A stretch of DNA of 64,000 nucleotides from Actinotalea alkalitolerans. GTDB taxonomy: Bacteria; Actinomycetota; Actinomycetes; Actinomycetales; Cellulomonadaceae. Position 1 is the stretch's first letter. The number at the start of each line of letters is the position of its first letter. Positions 23,472 through 32,234 of this stretch are shown here, in pieces. The notes under the pieces were generated by a model. That model was not told the origin of the DNA. It made no database searches and worked only from the letters and a program-made list of their open reading frames with translations. The stretch spans positions 269,781 to 333,780 of the forward strand of contig NZ_JAMBPP010000005.1 in the NCBI RefSeq assembly GCF_023369855.1. Direction: 5' to 3'. Position numbers and translations under genes: made by a program.

Positions 23472-26400
23472 TCAGAGCGATCGGAGCGCTGCCTCGATCC
23501 GAGCGACGTCGTCCAGTGCGCTGATCGTCTCGTGGTGGTCGGGACCGAGACGCCGTTCGAGGAGGCTGTGCCGCCGCTCGGCGACCTCGTGCGCCTCGGC
23601 GAACCGGCCGAGGCCGACGAGGTCCTCGGCGAGGGCCCACCTGCTGACGTCGGTGTCCGGGTGCTCGTCACCGAGGATGCGGAAGCGCTCCTCGAGCACC
23701 TCGCGATCGAGTGCGAGCGCGTCCTCGGTGCGTCCGACCGCACGGTAGGCCGCGGCGATCTCGAACGTGCACGTGAGGGTGAGGGGGTGGCCGGCACCGA
23801 GCACCCGGAGGTGAGCATCCTGCACCTCGGTGCCGTGCGTGATGACGTCCTCGGGATGACCGAGGTGTCGCACGAGGGTCAGGATCAGACGCTCGATCGC
23901 AAGGGTGGAGGGGTGGTCGCTGCCGAGCACGTCGGTGCAGTCGGTGAGGACCCGCACCCCCAGGACGAGCGCGTCCTCGGTGCGCCCGACCACCAGGTAG
24001 ACGCGGCACAGGTCGGTCGCCATCGCGAGGGTCTTCGGGTGGCGCTCTCCCAGCACCCGTCGCCCGTCGCGAAGGAGGTTCTCCGAGCTGCTCACCGCCT
24101 GCTCGAACTGCCCGTCGACGAGCAGGGCGGCGGCAAGGCTGCTCCGGGCGAAGAGGGTCGCTGGATGGGTCGGGCCGTTGAGGCGCTCGTGGTCGGCGAG
24201 CAGCGTCGCGTCGAGCTCTGCGGCACGGTCCTGCTGGCCGAGGGCGCGCAGGGCACGGGACACGTACGTCCGCGCCTGGAGGGACCGCTCCGAGTCCGCG
24301 CCGAACAGCCGGTCGCTGTCCTCGACCAGCGCTTCGGCCATCTCCAGCTCCTCGTCGAAGCGGCCGAGCGTGCTCAGGATGTCGACCACGGCGCCGCGGC
24401 TCAGGAGCGTCTGCTCGTGGTCCGGTCCGAGGGTCGCCGTGCTGTCGGCGAGGATGGCCCGCGACTCGGCGAGCGCGTCGTCGTGCCTGCCGAGCTCCCG
24501 CAGCGCCACCGCGGTGTTGGCGCGGGCGGTCAACGTGTGAGGATGACCGGTGCCGTACCGCTCGGACTGCTCGGCGGTCACCCTGCCGAGGAGGGTGAGC
24601 GCCTCGTCGAGCCGGCCCGCGTCGAGCAGGTCGGCCGCGAGGTTGTTGGCCACCCAGAGCGCGTCGTCGGTCTCCTGGTCCGTACCTGGGGCCGCGGCGT
24701 CCGCGTCGAACGCAGCGCGCAGCGTCGTCCACTCGTGGATGGCCAGGTCCGGCCGCCCCGAGTCGCTCAGCGCCTGGGCGTAGAGCCACCGGACCGAGCG
24801 GACCTTGGGGGAGTCCTCGGAGCAGAGCGAGAGCACTCTCTCGGCGAGGACGATCCGGGTGCTGAGCTCGCGTGGTTGGTCCGCCAGTGCTGCCAGGACG
24901 ACGTGGGTCGCGTGCAGCGCGAGGTCGGTGCCGACGCGGCCCTGGGCGTGGAGCGCGAGGGCGAGCCGGGCCGCGTGCACGACCTCCTCGGTGGTCGCCA
25001 GGGTTCCTTCGGCGAGTGCGGCGTCGACATGGTCGGCGAGAGCGTCGTGGAACTCCTCACGGTCGGAGTCGAAGAGGAACTCGTCGTCGTCGTGGGCGAC
25101 GCGGAGCTGATCGACCTCGTGGAACTGTCGTAGGGCGTCGTCGACCACCCGGGCCCAGGCGCGCGTCGTCGGTGCGCTCTCCAGGGCCCGTGCCACCTCG
25201 TCGGTCGGGGCGACGCGCAGGCCTGCGAGGGTCCGCAGGAGCAGAGGCTGGTGCCAGGCGAGGTCCGTCGAGCCGGCCGGGTCGATCGCGGCGGGGATGC
25301 CGAGACTGGCGAGGGTCAGCGCGCGCCGGACCGGCGAGGGCAGCTCACGCCACAGGTCGCGGTAGAGGTCCTGGACGGTCTGCGGGAGTCGCGCGACCTC
25401 TGCTGCCGGCAGTCGGAGATCACCGTCCGGGAACCGGTCGCGGTACCGTCCGAGCAGGCAGAAGAGCTCCAGGGCCAGAGGGTTGGAGTAGCGGGCGACG
25501 AGACTCTCGAGTGTCGACGTCTCGACCCTCGGGTAGTAGTGCCGGACGATGCTGGCCCGGTCGACGTCGGTGAGGGGGCCGAGGGAGGCCGTGGGACCGA
25601 ACGGTGGTGGCAGCGTCGGCGCCTCGGAGTCGACGACCACGAGCCGGTCCGGGCGGGCTGCCATCGCCCGGGCGACGTGCGGGTTCTCCTGGGCGTGGCC
25701 CGGCCACGCCGTGGTGAGCACGAGGATCGCGGCGTCGGACGCGACCAGTCGCTCGAGCAGCTCGGCCAGCACGGGGTCGGCGTCGTGAGCGTCCTCGACG
25801 AACACCACGGCGGGGAGCCCCGGCCGGGCGAGCCGGACGAGCGTCTCGACGGTCCGGTCGACCAGGTCGAGTCCGTCGGTCGCGACCGGGCCGGCCGACG
25901 CGAGCCGTTCGACACGTGCCCGGGCGGCGGTGCGCTGCGCGCGGAGCGCCTCGACCAGCCCGACCGCGAGGCCGAGCCCCGGCACCGCGACTCCGGCGGC
26001 GGCCTCCACGGCCCGGCCGGCGAGCTCGGTCACGGCCTCCTCGGTCGCGTCACCCAGTGGTCGCTTCCACCACCCCGCGTGGCGCTCGCTCCAGGTGGCG
26101 AGACGACGCCACGTGTCGTCGAGGTAGGGCGCGTGCGCCTCGAGCTGGCGCACGTCCTCGGTGAGGGCTGACGACGGCTCGCCGTTGCGCATCGAGGCGG
26201 CGATGCCCCACCACCAGAACGCCGGCAGCGTGCCAGGACGGTGCACGACGTGCGGATGGACCTGCTTGCGCCTCGCGGAGACGTCTGCGGACGCGGCCGC
26301 CGAGCCGAGGATCGAGGCCGGCCAGTACCTGCCCGAGTGCTGGCGCTCGGCAGCGAGCCGTGCGTACATCTCCCGCGCGACTCGCGTCTTGCCCGCGCCG

Positions 26401-26573
26401 GATGCGGCCTCGAGCGCGATCCACACAGGACCGTCCCCACGATTGACCTGGTCGTAGGCGGTGACCAGGCCCTCGACGAGGGCACGTCGACCCGCACCGA
26501 CGAACGCCGGTTCGGTCAGGGCGGTCAGGCTCGGGTCCGGCAGCTCGCCCGGACCGTCCTTCGCTGGGGGCAT
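23472..26573 (-). CDS. Large STAND-like ATPase with tetratricopeptide repeats
   Basis: A 1033-residue protein. Near the N-terminus is a P-loop NTPase: Walker A EAASGAGKT (55-63) and Walker B AVVFVEDAHDAD (255-265). A hydrophobic FWWWGIAASM stretch lies between them. The C-terminal half (about 540-1020) is built from kinesin-light-chain-type TPRs, recognisable by repeated G.(D/E)HP.TL motifs (GTGHPHTL, GPDHEQTL, GPTHPATL, GERHPKTL, GSDHPSTL, GAGHPLTL, GDEHPDT). This architecture is that of STAND-type signalling ATPases, which oligomerise on ligand binding; some act in antiphage defence, others in regulation. I see no N-terminal effector domain. It diverges from the zinc-ribbon membrane protein gene across 78 bp. 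Confidence 0.85.
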   Translation of the reverse strand: MPPAKDGPGELPDPSLTALTEPAFVGAGRRALVEGLVTAYDQVNRGDGPVWIALEAASGAGKTRVAREMYARLAAERQHSGRYWPASILGSAAASADVSARRKQVHPHVVHRPGTLPAFWWWGIAASMRNGEPSSALTEDVRQLEAHAPYLDDTWRRLATWSERHAGWWKRPLGDATEEAVTELAGRAVEAAAGVAVPGLGLAVGLVEALRAQRTAARARVERLASAGPVATDGLDLVDRTVETLVRLARPGLPAVVFVEDAHDADPVLAELLERLVASDAAILVLTTAWPGHAQENPHVARAMAARPDRLVVVDSEAPTLPPPFGPTASLGPLTDVDRASIVRHYYPRVETSTLESLVARYSNPLALELFCLLGRYRDRFPDGDLRLPAAEVARLPQTVQDLYRDLWRELPSPVRRALTLASLGIPAAIDPAGSTDLAWHQPLLLRTLAGLRVAPTDEVARALESAPTTRAWARVVDDALRQFHEVDQLRVAHDDDEFLFDSDREEFHDALADHVDAALAEGTLATTEEVVHAARLALALHAQGRVGTDLALHATHVVLAALADQPRELSTRIVLAERVLSLCSEDSPKVRSVRWLYAQALSDSGRPDLAIHEWTTLRAAFDADAAAPGTDQETDDALWVANNLAADLLDAGRLDEALTLLGRVTAEQSERYGTGHPHTLTARANTAVALRELGRHDDALAESRAILADSTATLGPDHEQTLLSRGAVVDILSTLGRFDEELEMAEALVEDSDRLFGADSERSLQARTYVSRALRALGQQDRAAELDATLLADHERLNGPTHPATLFARSSLAAALLVDGQFEQAVSSSENLLRDGRRVLGERHPKTLAMATDLCRVYLVVGRTEDALVLGVRVLTDCTDVLGSDHPSTLAIERLILTLVRHLGHPEDVITHGTEVQDAHLRVLGAGHPLTLTCTFEIAAAYRAVGRTEDALALDREVLEERFRILGDEHPDTDVSRWALAEDLVGLGRFAEAHEVAERRHSLLERRLGPDHHETISALDDVARIEAALRSL

Positions 26574-26651
26574 GCGTCATTGAACCGGATCAGGGGAGTG
26601 ACCGCCATGCCGGGTTCGCGCTAGTTTGTCCGGATCGCGGGAGGAGCCTGT

Positions 26652-27353
26652 GTGCCGGACAACACGCTGACCTGCCGCTCGTGCGGCGGTACCGGGAAGA
26701 TGCTCGGCAACCCCGATGCCGTGTCGTGGTGCGGGGTGTGCGGCGGGCAGGGGTGGGTGCCGCGGGGGCGTGTCGGGGGATCGCGCAGCAGGCCTGCGCC
26801 GAGCGGTCTGGCCTTCGTGCTGGGCCTGCTGTTCCTGCTGACCCTGGTCGCCGTCCCGTTCGTCGCCCTGGTCATCGTCCTCGACTGGTTCAAGGTGCTC
26901 GTCGCACCCGTGCGGTCGCTGCTCGAGGCGGTTCCCGGCTCGGCGGTGGTGACGGCCCCGGGGGGTCAGGGCGAGCCGCTCACCGTGACCCTGGCCACCG
27001 CCCTGCTGCTCGTGGTCGTGCTGATCACGGTGAGCGTCGTGCACTGGCGTGCGGTGCGGTCCTCGTCCAGCAGGGCCGGGGACTGGAAGGCACGCGGGAT
27101 CGGGTGGGTGTTCGCCCTGATCCTGGTGATCGCCCTGCCCTTGCTGCTCACGGTCTACGCCGTCGCCTCAGGTGCCGACCTCGAGCAGGAGATTCCTCCG
27201 CCCGGGCTGACCCACTGGGGGTTCTTCGTCGGCGTGGCGGTCCTCGTCCTGCTCGTCGGGTTCCTGTTCACCGGTCGGCGCTTCGTGAAGAACGCCGACC
27301 GGGTGTGGCGCCGGGAGGTCTCAGCCCCCGGTCATCACCAGGACCCACGGTGA
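26652..27353 (+). CDS. Zinc-ribbon membrane protein
   Basis: A 233-residue protein with an N-terminal DnaJ-like zinc ribbon, LTCRSCGGTGK and WCGVCGGQGW (two CxxCGGxG pairs, about residues 7-36). Four membrane helices follow: LAFVLGLLFLLTLVAVPFVAL, VTLATALLLVVVLITVSVVHW, VFALILVIALPLLLTVYAV and GFFVGVAVLVLLVGFLFTG. No known function. The GTG at 26652 has GGGAGGAG before it. The gene diverges from the STAND-like ATPase gene and converges by 33 bp on the GH18 gene. Confidence 0.8.
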   Translation: MPDNTLTCRSCGGTGKMLGNPDAVSWCGVCGGQGWVPRGRVGGSRSRPAPSGLAFVLGLLFLLTLVAVPFVALVIVLDWFKVLVAPVRSLLEAVPGSAVVTAPGGQGEPLTVTLATALLLVVVLITVSVVHWRAVRSSSSRAGDWKARGIGWVFALILVIALPLLLTVYAVASGADLEQEIPPPGLTHWGFFVGVAVLVLLVGFLFTGRRFVKNADRVWRREVSAPGHHQDPR

Positions 27354-28877
27354 CCCGCCGGCGATCGCGACCCCGGGCTCCTGCCCCTGGGACCACCACT
27401 TGGCCTCGTAGGGGACCTGGTCCAGCAGCACACGGGTGCCCGCCTGGTAGACCTCCTCGGGGTCCCACTCGGGGTAGCTGCCCGCGGGCAGGGTCGGCAG
27501 GGGGGCCGGGGTGTCACCGGGCATCACGGGCCCGATGAGGGTCCACGGGGAGTCCTTGGCGTTGCTGACGGGGGTGTCGGGGGCGAAGCCGCTGGTCCAG
27601 TACCAGGCCTCGAAGACCTGCTGGCGCCACACGATCTTCGTCCCGGCGGGGTAGGTGCCCAGCGGGTCCCAGATCGGGAACGGGCTGGTCTCGGGGTCGT
27701 CGACCACCACGGCGGTGCGGTCGGGGACCGGCGTCGGGTCCTCGGAGGGCGTCGGGGAGGGGGCGGTGATGCGCTGCGCGGACGCGAGGTCGGCGGCCAG
27801 CACCTCGGCGAACCGACCGGCGCCCTGGTCGATGCCGCTGCAGCCGGTCTGCACCACGGTCAGCACCTTGGGCAGCGGGTGGCTGCACGTGGAGTCCCGG
27901 TTGAGGGACCACATGGACACCTGGCCCACTCCCTGGGCACGGGCGAACTCGTTGACGACCTCGGCGTCGGCGAGGGTGAACCGCTCGGCGGCGATGTCGC
28001 TCTGGCCGATCATCGGGGTGATGCCGACCTTGGCCCACGCGTCGGCGTCGTCCAGGGGCTGACCGGTGCGGGTGTACGCGTCCTGCACCTGGGCCTGGAG
28101 CGCGGTGGAGGCCTGCAGCACGACGTCGGCCAGCGGGTCGTCGGGGGTGGTGACCACGTTGAAGTCCATCGTCATGCCGTTGACGCCCGCGACGTCGACC
28201 CCGGCGGCGAGCATCCCTGCCAGGACGGCGACGCCCTGGTCGGTCAGGCCGGTGGGCGCGACCGGGAGGGTCAGCCACACCGCGAGGCTGCTGCCCTGCT
28301 CGAGCGCGTCGTCCTGGAGGGCCCTGACGGCCTGCGCGCGTCGCTCGTTCGCCGCGGTGTCGTCCAGGGCGGGACCCTCGATGTCCAGGTCGATGCTGGT
28401 CAGCTCGTACCGGTCCACGACGGCGCCGTACGCCTCGCGCAGGTCGTCGAGGTCGGTGCAGACCGTGGCGAGCTCGTCGTTCAGCGCGCCGCCGAAGGAG
28501 ACGCGCGCGTCCCCACCGGTGAGTCGCAGCTGCGAGACCCGGCGGTCGAGCTCGATCTCCGACGCGGCCTCGTCCAGGGTGTAGTACCCGCCCCAGCTGG
28601 GGGTGCAGCGGTCCTGGGTGTCAGCCACCACGAAGGACAGGATGACGCTCGCCTGGGCCGGGCCCTCGGGGGTCTCGAAGGGGTAGGGCGGCCAGGCGGT
28701 GACGTCGACGTACGCGGCGAAGGTCGCCTGCTCGGGGACCACGGCCTGCGTGACGGCCTCGGAGACCGACCGGTACCCGCCCCACACGACGGCGGAGGCG
28801 CAGAGCAGCACCACGCCGACCCGCAGGAGCGAGATCCGCATCCGGGGCGGGCGGGGTGCGTCGAGAGCGGTGGTCAT
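27321..28877 (-). CDS. GH18 glycoside hydrolase with two C-terminal chitin-binding-like modules
   Basis: A 518-residue protein with an N-terminal membrane anchor or uncleaved signal (about residues 14-35), then a GH18 barrel. The catalytic motif is SIDLDIEG (161-168; E167 is the acid/base). Two modules at about 400-455 and 465-515 follow (PFPIWDPLGTYPAGTKIVWRQQVFEAWYW and YPEWDPEEVYQAGTRVLLDQVPYEAKWW), with the aromatic pattern of CBM5/12 modules. GH18 enzymes cleave beta-1,4-GlcNAc polymers. It lies 76 bp downstream of the GT2 synthase gene on the same strand, so it may trim the polymer that synthase makes. Confidence 0.88.
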   Translation of the reverse strand: MTTALDAPRPPRMRISLLRVGVVLLCASAVVWGGYRSVSEAVTQAVVPEQATFAAYVDVTAWPPYPFETPEGPAQASVILSFVVADTQDRCTPSWGGYYTLDEAASEIELDRRVSQLRLTGGDARVSFGGALNDELATVCTDLDDLREAYGAVVDRYELTSIDLDIEGPALDDTAANERRAQAVRALQDDALEQGSSLAVWLTLPVAPTGLTDQGVAVLAGMLAAGVDVAGVNGMTMDFNVVTTPDDPLADVVLQASTALQAQVQDAYTRTGQPLDDADAWAKVGITPMIGQSDIAAERFTLADAEVVNEFARAQGVGQVSMWSLNRDSTCSHPLPKVLTVVQTGCSGIDQGAGRFAEVLAADLASAQRITAPSPTPSEDPTPVPDRTAVVVDDPETSPFPIWDPLGTYPAGTKIVWRQQVFEAWYWTSGFAPDTPVSNAKDSPWTLIGPVMPGDTPAPLPTLPAGSYPEWDPEEVYQAGTRVLLDQVPYEAKWWSQGQEPGVAIAGGSPWVLVMTGG

Positions 28878-28953
28878 CGGGGTGTCCTGGTCCTGGTGGA
28901 GGGGGCGGTCGTCCCGGTACGGGCCGGGTGGTCGGCGCGGGTGCCGGTCATGG

Positions 28954-31428
28954 TCAGGTCCGCTGACGTGCGCGGGTGTCTCCGCGTCGTGGCAGCGGGA
29001 CGTCGGTGACGGTCACGGTCGAGCGGCCTTCGACGGTGCCCTGGTGGTCGGGCCCGAAGTACAGCACCGACTCCCAGTCGGGCTCGGGCGGGGGCGAGCC
29101 GGCCTTATCTCGGCGGCCACGGTCGGGGGCCTTCGCGGGGACCTGGATCCACCGCACGAACCCGAGCAGCACGTCGACGATCGAGTTGCGGATCCCGATG
29201 AACGCCGCGATGGCGTAGCAGGTGAGCGTCCCGTTGACCGCGGCGAAGGCACCGTTGGTCCAGTTCTGGACCAGGATGTCGTTGAACAGCGTGTAGAAGG
29301 AGAAGCCGGCGATCAGGTACGCGGCCAGCACGTACAGGGCCGGGGCGGCCGTCCGGTCCTTGACCTTGGGCGTCCGGGCGAAGGCGATCTTGGACTTGGC
29401 GGCGGCCTGCTGCAGGGACTTCAGGGTCCCGGCGAGGTTCACCGGCAGGAGCACCAGGTTGAACGCGTAGACGCGGAACACGTCGGTGCGCTTGTAGCCG
29501 AGCTTCTTGAAGTCCGAGCTCATCGCCAGGAAGTAGGGCAGGGCCGCGGCCAGGATGATCGGGCTGAGCAGCTGGTCGTCGAAGGGGAAGACCAGCAGGA
29601 AGACCAGCCCGACGCTGGCCCAGCAGATCGAGGCCATGTAGTTGAGGCGCAGCGCGACGGCCGCGCGGCGGACACGGGTGCCGCTGCGTCGCTGCGCGCG
29701 GGCGTAGCGCCAGAACTTGGGGGCGATCAGCAGCCCGCCGTTGGCCCACCGTGCGCGCTGCACCACGAGCGAGCCGAAGTCCGGTGGGGTCGCGCTGTAG
29801 CTCAGCCGCTCGGGGTAGTTGAACAGCGTCCACCCGTGGGCGATGAGGTCGATGCTCGACTCGGTGTCCTCGATGACCGTGCGGTCCTGGACGTACCGCC
29901 GGACCTCCTGGCCGCCGACGAAGGAGACCTCGACGATGTCGTCCAGGGCGATCTTGCGGATCACCGCGTTGGCACCCACCCAGAACGTCGCCCCGAAGTA
30001 GGTGAGTCCCTGGTGCAGGATGTGCTGGATGTCGGTGGTGGCCCCGGCGATGCGCTCGAGACGGGTGCTCGCGCCCCGGAAGGCCGCGTACGGGGTCTGG
30101 GTCACCGCGATGCGTTCGTTGCCGGGCAGCTCGAGGTGGTGCACCAGGCGCAGGCAGTACTCGCGCAGCAGCACGCTGTCCGCGTCGAGGGTCAGCAGGT
30201 AGTCGCTGTCCGGGATGAGGATGCCGTCGGGGTCCTCGGTGTCGCGCAGCACGAGGCCCTTGCGGGTCTCGATCTGGCGGACGGTGCGCCCCATCAGGCC
30301 GATGTAGGCGTTGAGGTTCATCGCCTTGTTGGCGTCGTGGGGCAGGTGCGCGTAGGTCTTGCGCTCGAAGGACGAGATCTCGGCCTGGAACGTCCAGACG
30401 AGTCGACGGCACAGCTGGCTGAGGCGTTCGGCGGGGACCTGCGCCTTCTCGTCGAGTGCCGCGAACAGCGCCTTGGCGGTGATCTCGAAGTCGCCCGCGA
30501 GCCCGCCGAGCACCTCCTCGGCGAGGAAGTCCTCGGCGCCCGAGGTACGCGGGTAGCCGTCCGCCTGCTCGCGCAGCCACCGGCCGGCCCACACGAAGTC
30601 CAGGGCCAGCGAACGCAGGGCGTCGTTCGTGCTGGGCCCGCCGGCCAGTGCCGCGGCCTCGTGCACGATGAGCGAGGCCGAGAACCGCTCGTAGGGGCCG
30701 CTCATCAGCGCCATGGTCTCGGCGGGCAGCGCCCGGCAGCCGGCGAGGCTCTCCGCGGCGGCCGGGTCGGTCGGGTTCGGCGGGTCGTCGAGCAGCAGCA
30801 CGATGCGCATGCCGGGGTACTCCTGCAGCGCGGCGGAGAGCAGCGTCGCGCGGACGACGGCCGGCTCCTCGCAGTAGGACGGCACGAGGACGGTCAGGCT
30901 GGGGCGGGAGTCGGTGAGGAACGCGTCGATCTCGGCCCGGGGCACCCGCACGTGCCCGCGGGACCGGTACAACGCCCCCTGCCGGGCGAGCAGGTACATC
31001 AGGGCGGAGAAGGTCAGGAAGGTCATGACCACGACGTAGGCGATGGTCTGCGCGACGAACCGGCTGTCGTGGATCCCGTTGTCGATGAACTCCGAGACCA
31101 CGGTCCGAGCGATGTAGGCGATCCATGCCGCGACGGTGGCGGTGATCGCGAGCCCACCCATCCAGGTCGCGAGCTGGCTCGCCGGCTGGTCCATCACGGG
31201 AAGCGGGGGGCGGGGGCGCTCGGCGCCCCACTGCCGTCGTGGGCGCTTGCCCGGTGACGCAGGTTCGGTGGCCGAGGTCGGGGGCGTGCGGTGTCCCGGG
31301 CCGGTCGCGTCGAGCCCGGCCTGCGTGGGCAGCGAGGTGCCCTGGGTACCGCCTTCGAGCACTGCTGTCGCTGGTCCGGTGTGGTCCGAGACCTGAACCT
31401 CGTCACCGTCGCGGTGGTCGACCTTCAC
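28954..31428 (-). CDS. GT2 processive membrane glycosyltransferase
   Basis: An 824-residue polysaccharide synthase. After a disordered, charged N-terminus of about 80 residues come two helices (WMGGLAITATVAAWIAYIA and IAYVVVMTFLTFSALMYLLA). The catalytic domain (175-565) has SLTVLVPSYCEE, LLLDDPP, LTLDADS (D415-A-D417), VIEDTESS (E520, D521) and QRARW (557-561), the DD, DxD, (T/E)ED and QxxRW set of cellulose, chitin and hyaluronan synthases. A block of five or so C-terminal helices follows. The GTG at 31428 has GAGGGG before it. The donor sugar cannot be read directly; the GH18 partner suggests a GlcNAc polymer. Confidence 0.88.
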   Translation of the reverse strand: MKVDHRDGDEVQVSDHTGPATAVLEGGTQGTSLPTQAGLDATGPGHRTPPTSATEPASPGKRPRRQWGAERPRPPLPVMDQPASQLATWMGGLAITATVAAWIAYIARTVVSEFIDNGIHDSRFVAQTIAYVVVMTFLTFSALMYLLARQGALYRSRGHVRVPRAEIDAFLTDSRPSLTVLVPSYCEEPAVVRATLLSAALQEYPGMRIVLLLDDPPNPTDPAAAESLAGCRALPAETMALMSGPYERFSASLIVHEAAALAGGPSTNDALRSLALDFVWAGRWLREQADGYPRTSGAEDFLAEEVLGGLAGDFEITAKALFAALDEKAQVPAERLSQLCRRLVWTFQAEISSFERKTYAHLPHDANKAMNLNAYIGLMGRTVRQIETRKGLVLRDTEDPDGILIPDSDYLLTLDADSVLLREYCLRLVHHLELPGNERIAVTQTPYAAFRGASTRLERIAGATTDIQHILHQGLTYFGATFWVGANAVIRKIALDDIVEVSFVGGQEVRRYVQDRTVIEDTESSIDLIAHGWTLFNYPERLSYSATPPDFGSLVVQRARWANGGLLIAPKFWRYARAQRRSGTRVRRAAVALRLNYMASICWASVGLVFLLVFPFDDQLLSPIILAAALPYFLAMSSDFKKLGYKRTDVFRVYAFNLVLLPVNLAGTLKSLQQAAAKSKIAFARTPKVKDRTAAPALYVLAAYLIAGFSFYTLFNDILVQNWTNGAFAAVNGTLTCYAIAAFIGIRNSIVDVLLGFVRWIQVPAKAPDRGRRDKAGSPPPEPDWESVLYFGPDHQGTVEGRSTVTVTDVPLPRRGDTRARQRT

Positions 31429-31447
31429 CCGTCACCCCTCATCGTTC

Positions 31448-31468
31448 GTTGATGGTTGAACCATCGAC
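31448..31468. promoter_or_regulatory. 21-bp palindrome upstream of the GT2 gene
   Basis: GATGGTT-G-AACCATC is a perfect odd-length inverted repeat, extended by GT/AC on the outside. It lies 20-40 bases before the GT2 start codon, on the side where its promoter must be, so it is a candidate operator for the polysaccharide pair. Confidence 0.55.
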
Positions 31469-31529
31469 GGGGGTTCCGGGGGAACTTGACCTGTTTGTCG
31501 GGTGAAAGGCCGGGTCGACCGGGTGAAGA

Positions 31530-32159
31530 TCAGTCGGTCGAGCCCGTGGCCGGCCTGCCCCGTGCCAGCACCGCGACGAGGAAGTCCTGGCTCCCGGTGA
31601 ACGGTCGCAGGTCCCACGTCGACAGGGCGATCTCGAGGTGCAGACCTGCGGTCACCACGTCGGCGAAGAAGGCGTCGAAGTCGTAGCCACGGCCCGCGCC
31701 GAACCCGACCACGAGCCGTCCGTCCTCCGCCAGGTGCGCTGCCAGGCGCCGCAGCACCTCGACCTCGGTGCCGGCAGCCAGGAAGGTCAGGACGTTGCCC
31801 GCGCACACGATCGCGTCGAACGGCTCGACCACCCCGGCGGCGGGGAGGTCGAGCTCGGCGAGGTCGCCCACGTGCCAGTCGCCCGCTGGATGGTCCTGAC
31901 GCGCGGCCTCGACGAGCACCGGGTCGACGTCGACCCCCACCACGGCGTGCCCGCGCGCGGCGAGCTCCCCGCCGACCCGCCCGGGCCCGCATCCCGCATC
32001 GAGCACCCGCGAGCCGCGCGGGAGCATCGCGTCGATCATCCGTGCTTCGCCCGCGAGGTCCGCGCCGTCGGCCGCCATGGCGCGGAAGCGCTCGACGTAC
32101 CAGTGGGAGTGCCCGGGGTTCGACTGCGTCTTGGCTTCCCACTTCGTGATCGCTCGCAT
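31530..32159 (-). CDS. SAM-dependent class I methyltransferase
   Basis: A 209-residue methyltransferase. The AdoMet site is VLDAGCGPGRVGGELAARGHAVVGVDVDP, followed by WHVGDLAELDL and FDAIVCAGNVLTFL. The N-terminus (WYVERFRAMAADGADLAGEARMID) is typical of actinobacterial proteins annotated only as class I methyltransferases. The substrate is unknown. It stands alone between the GT2 and the siderophore reductase genes. Confidence 0.87.
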   Translation of the reverse strand: MRAITKWEAKTQSNPGHSHWYVERFRAMAADGADLAGEARMIDAMLPRGSRVLDAGCGPGRVGGELAARGHAVVGVDVDPVLVEAARQDHPAGDWHVGDLAELDLPAAGVVEPFDAIVCAGNVLTFLAAGTEVEVLRRLAAHLAEDGRLVVGFGAGRGYDFDAFFADVVTAGLHLEIALSTWDLRPFTGSQDFLVAVLARGRPATGSTD

Positions 32160-32234
32160 GCCCCGACGCTACTGCGCGCCGGGACGGCCGGGACAGCCGG
32201 CCCACCGGCAGGGGGCTCCCGGCGGACGGCGCGC

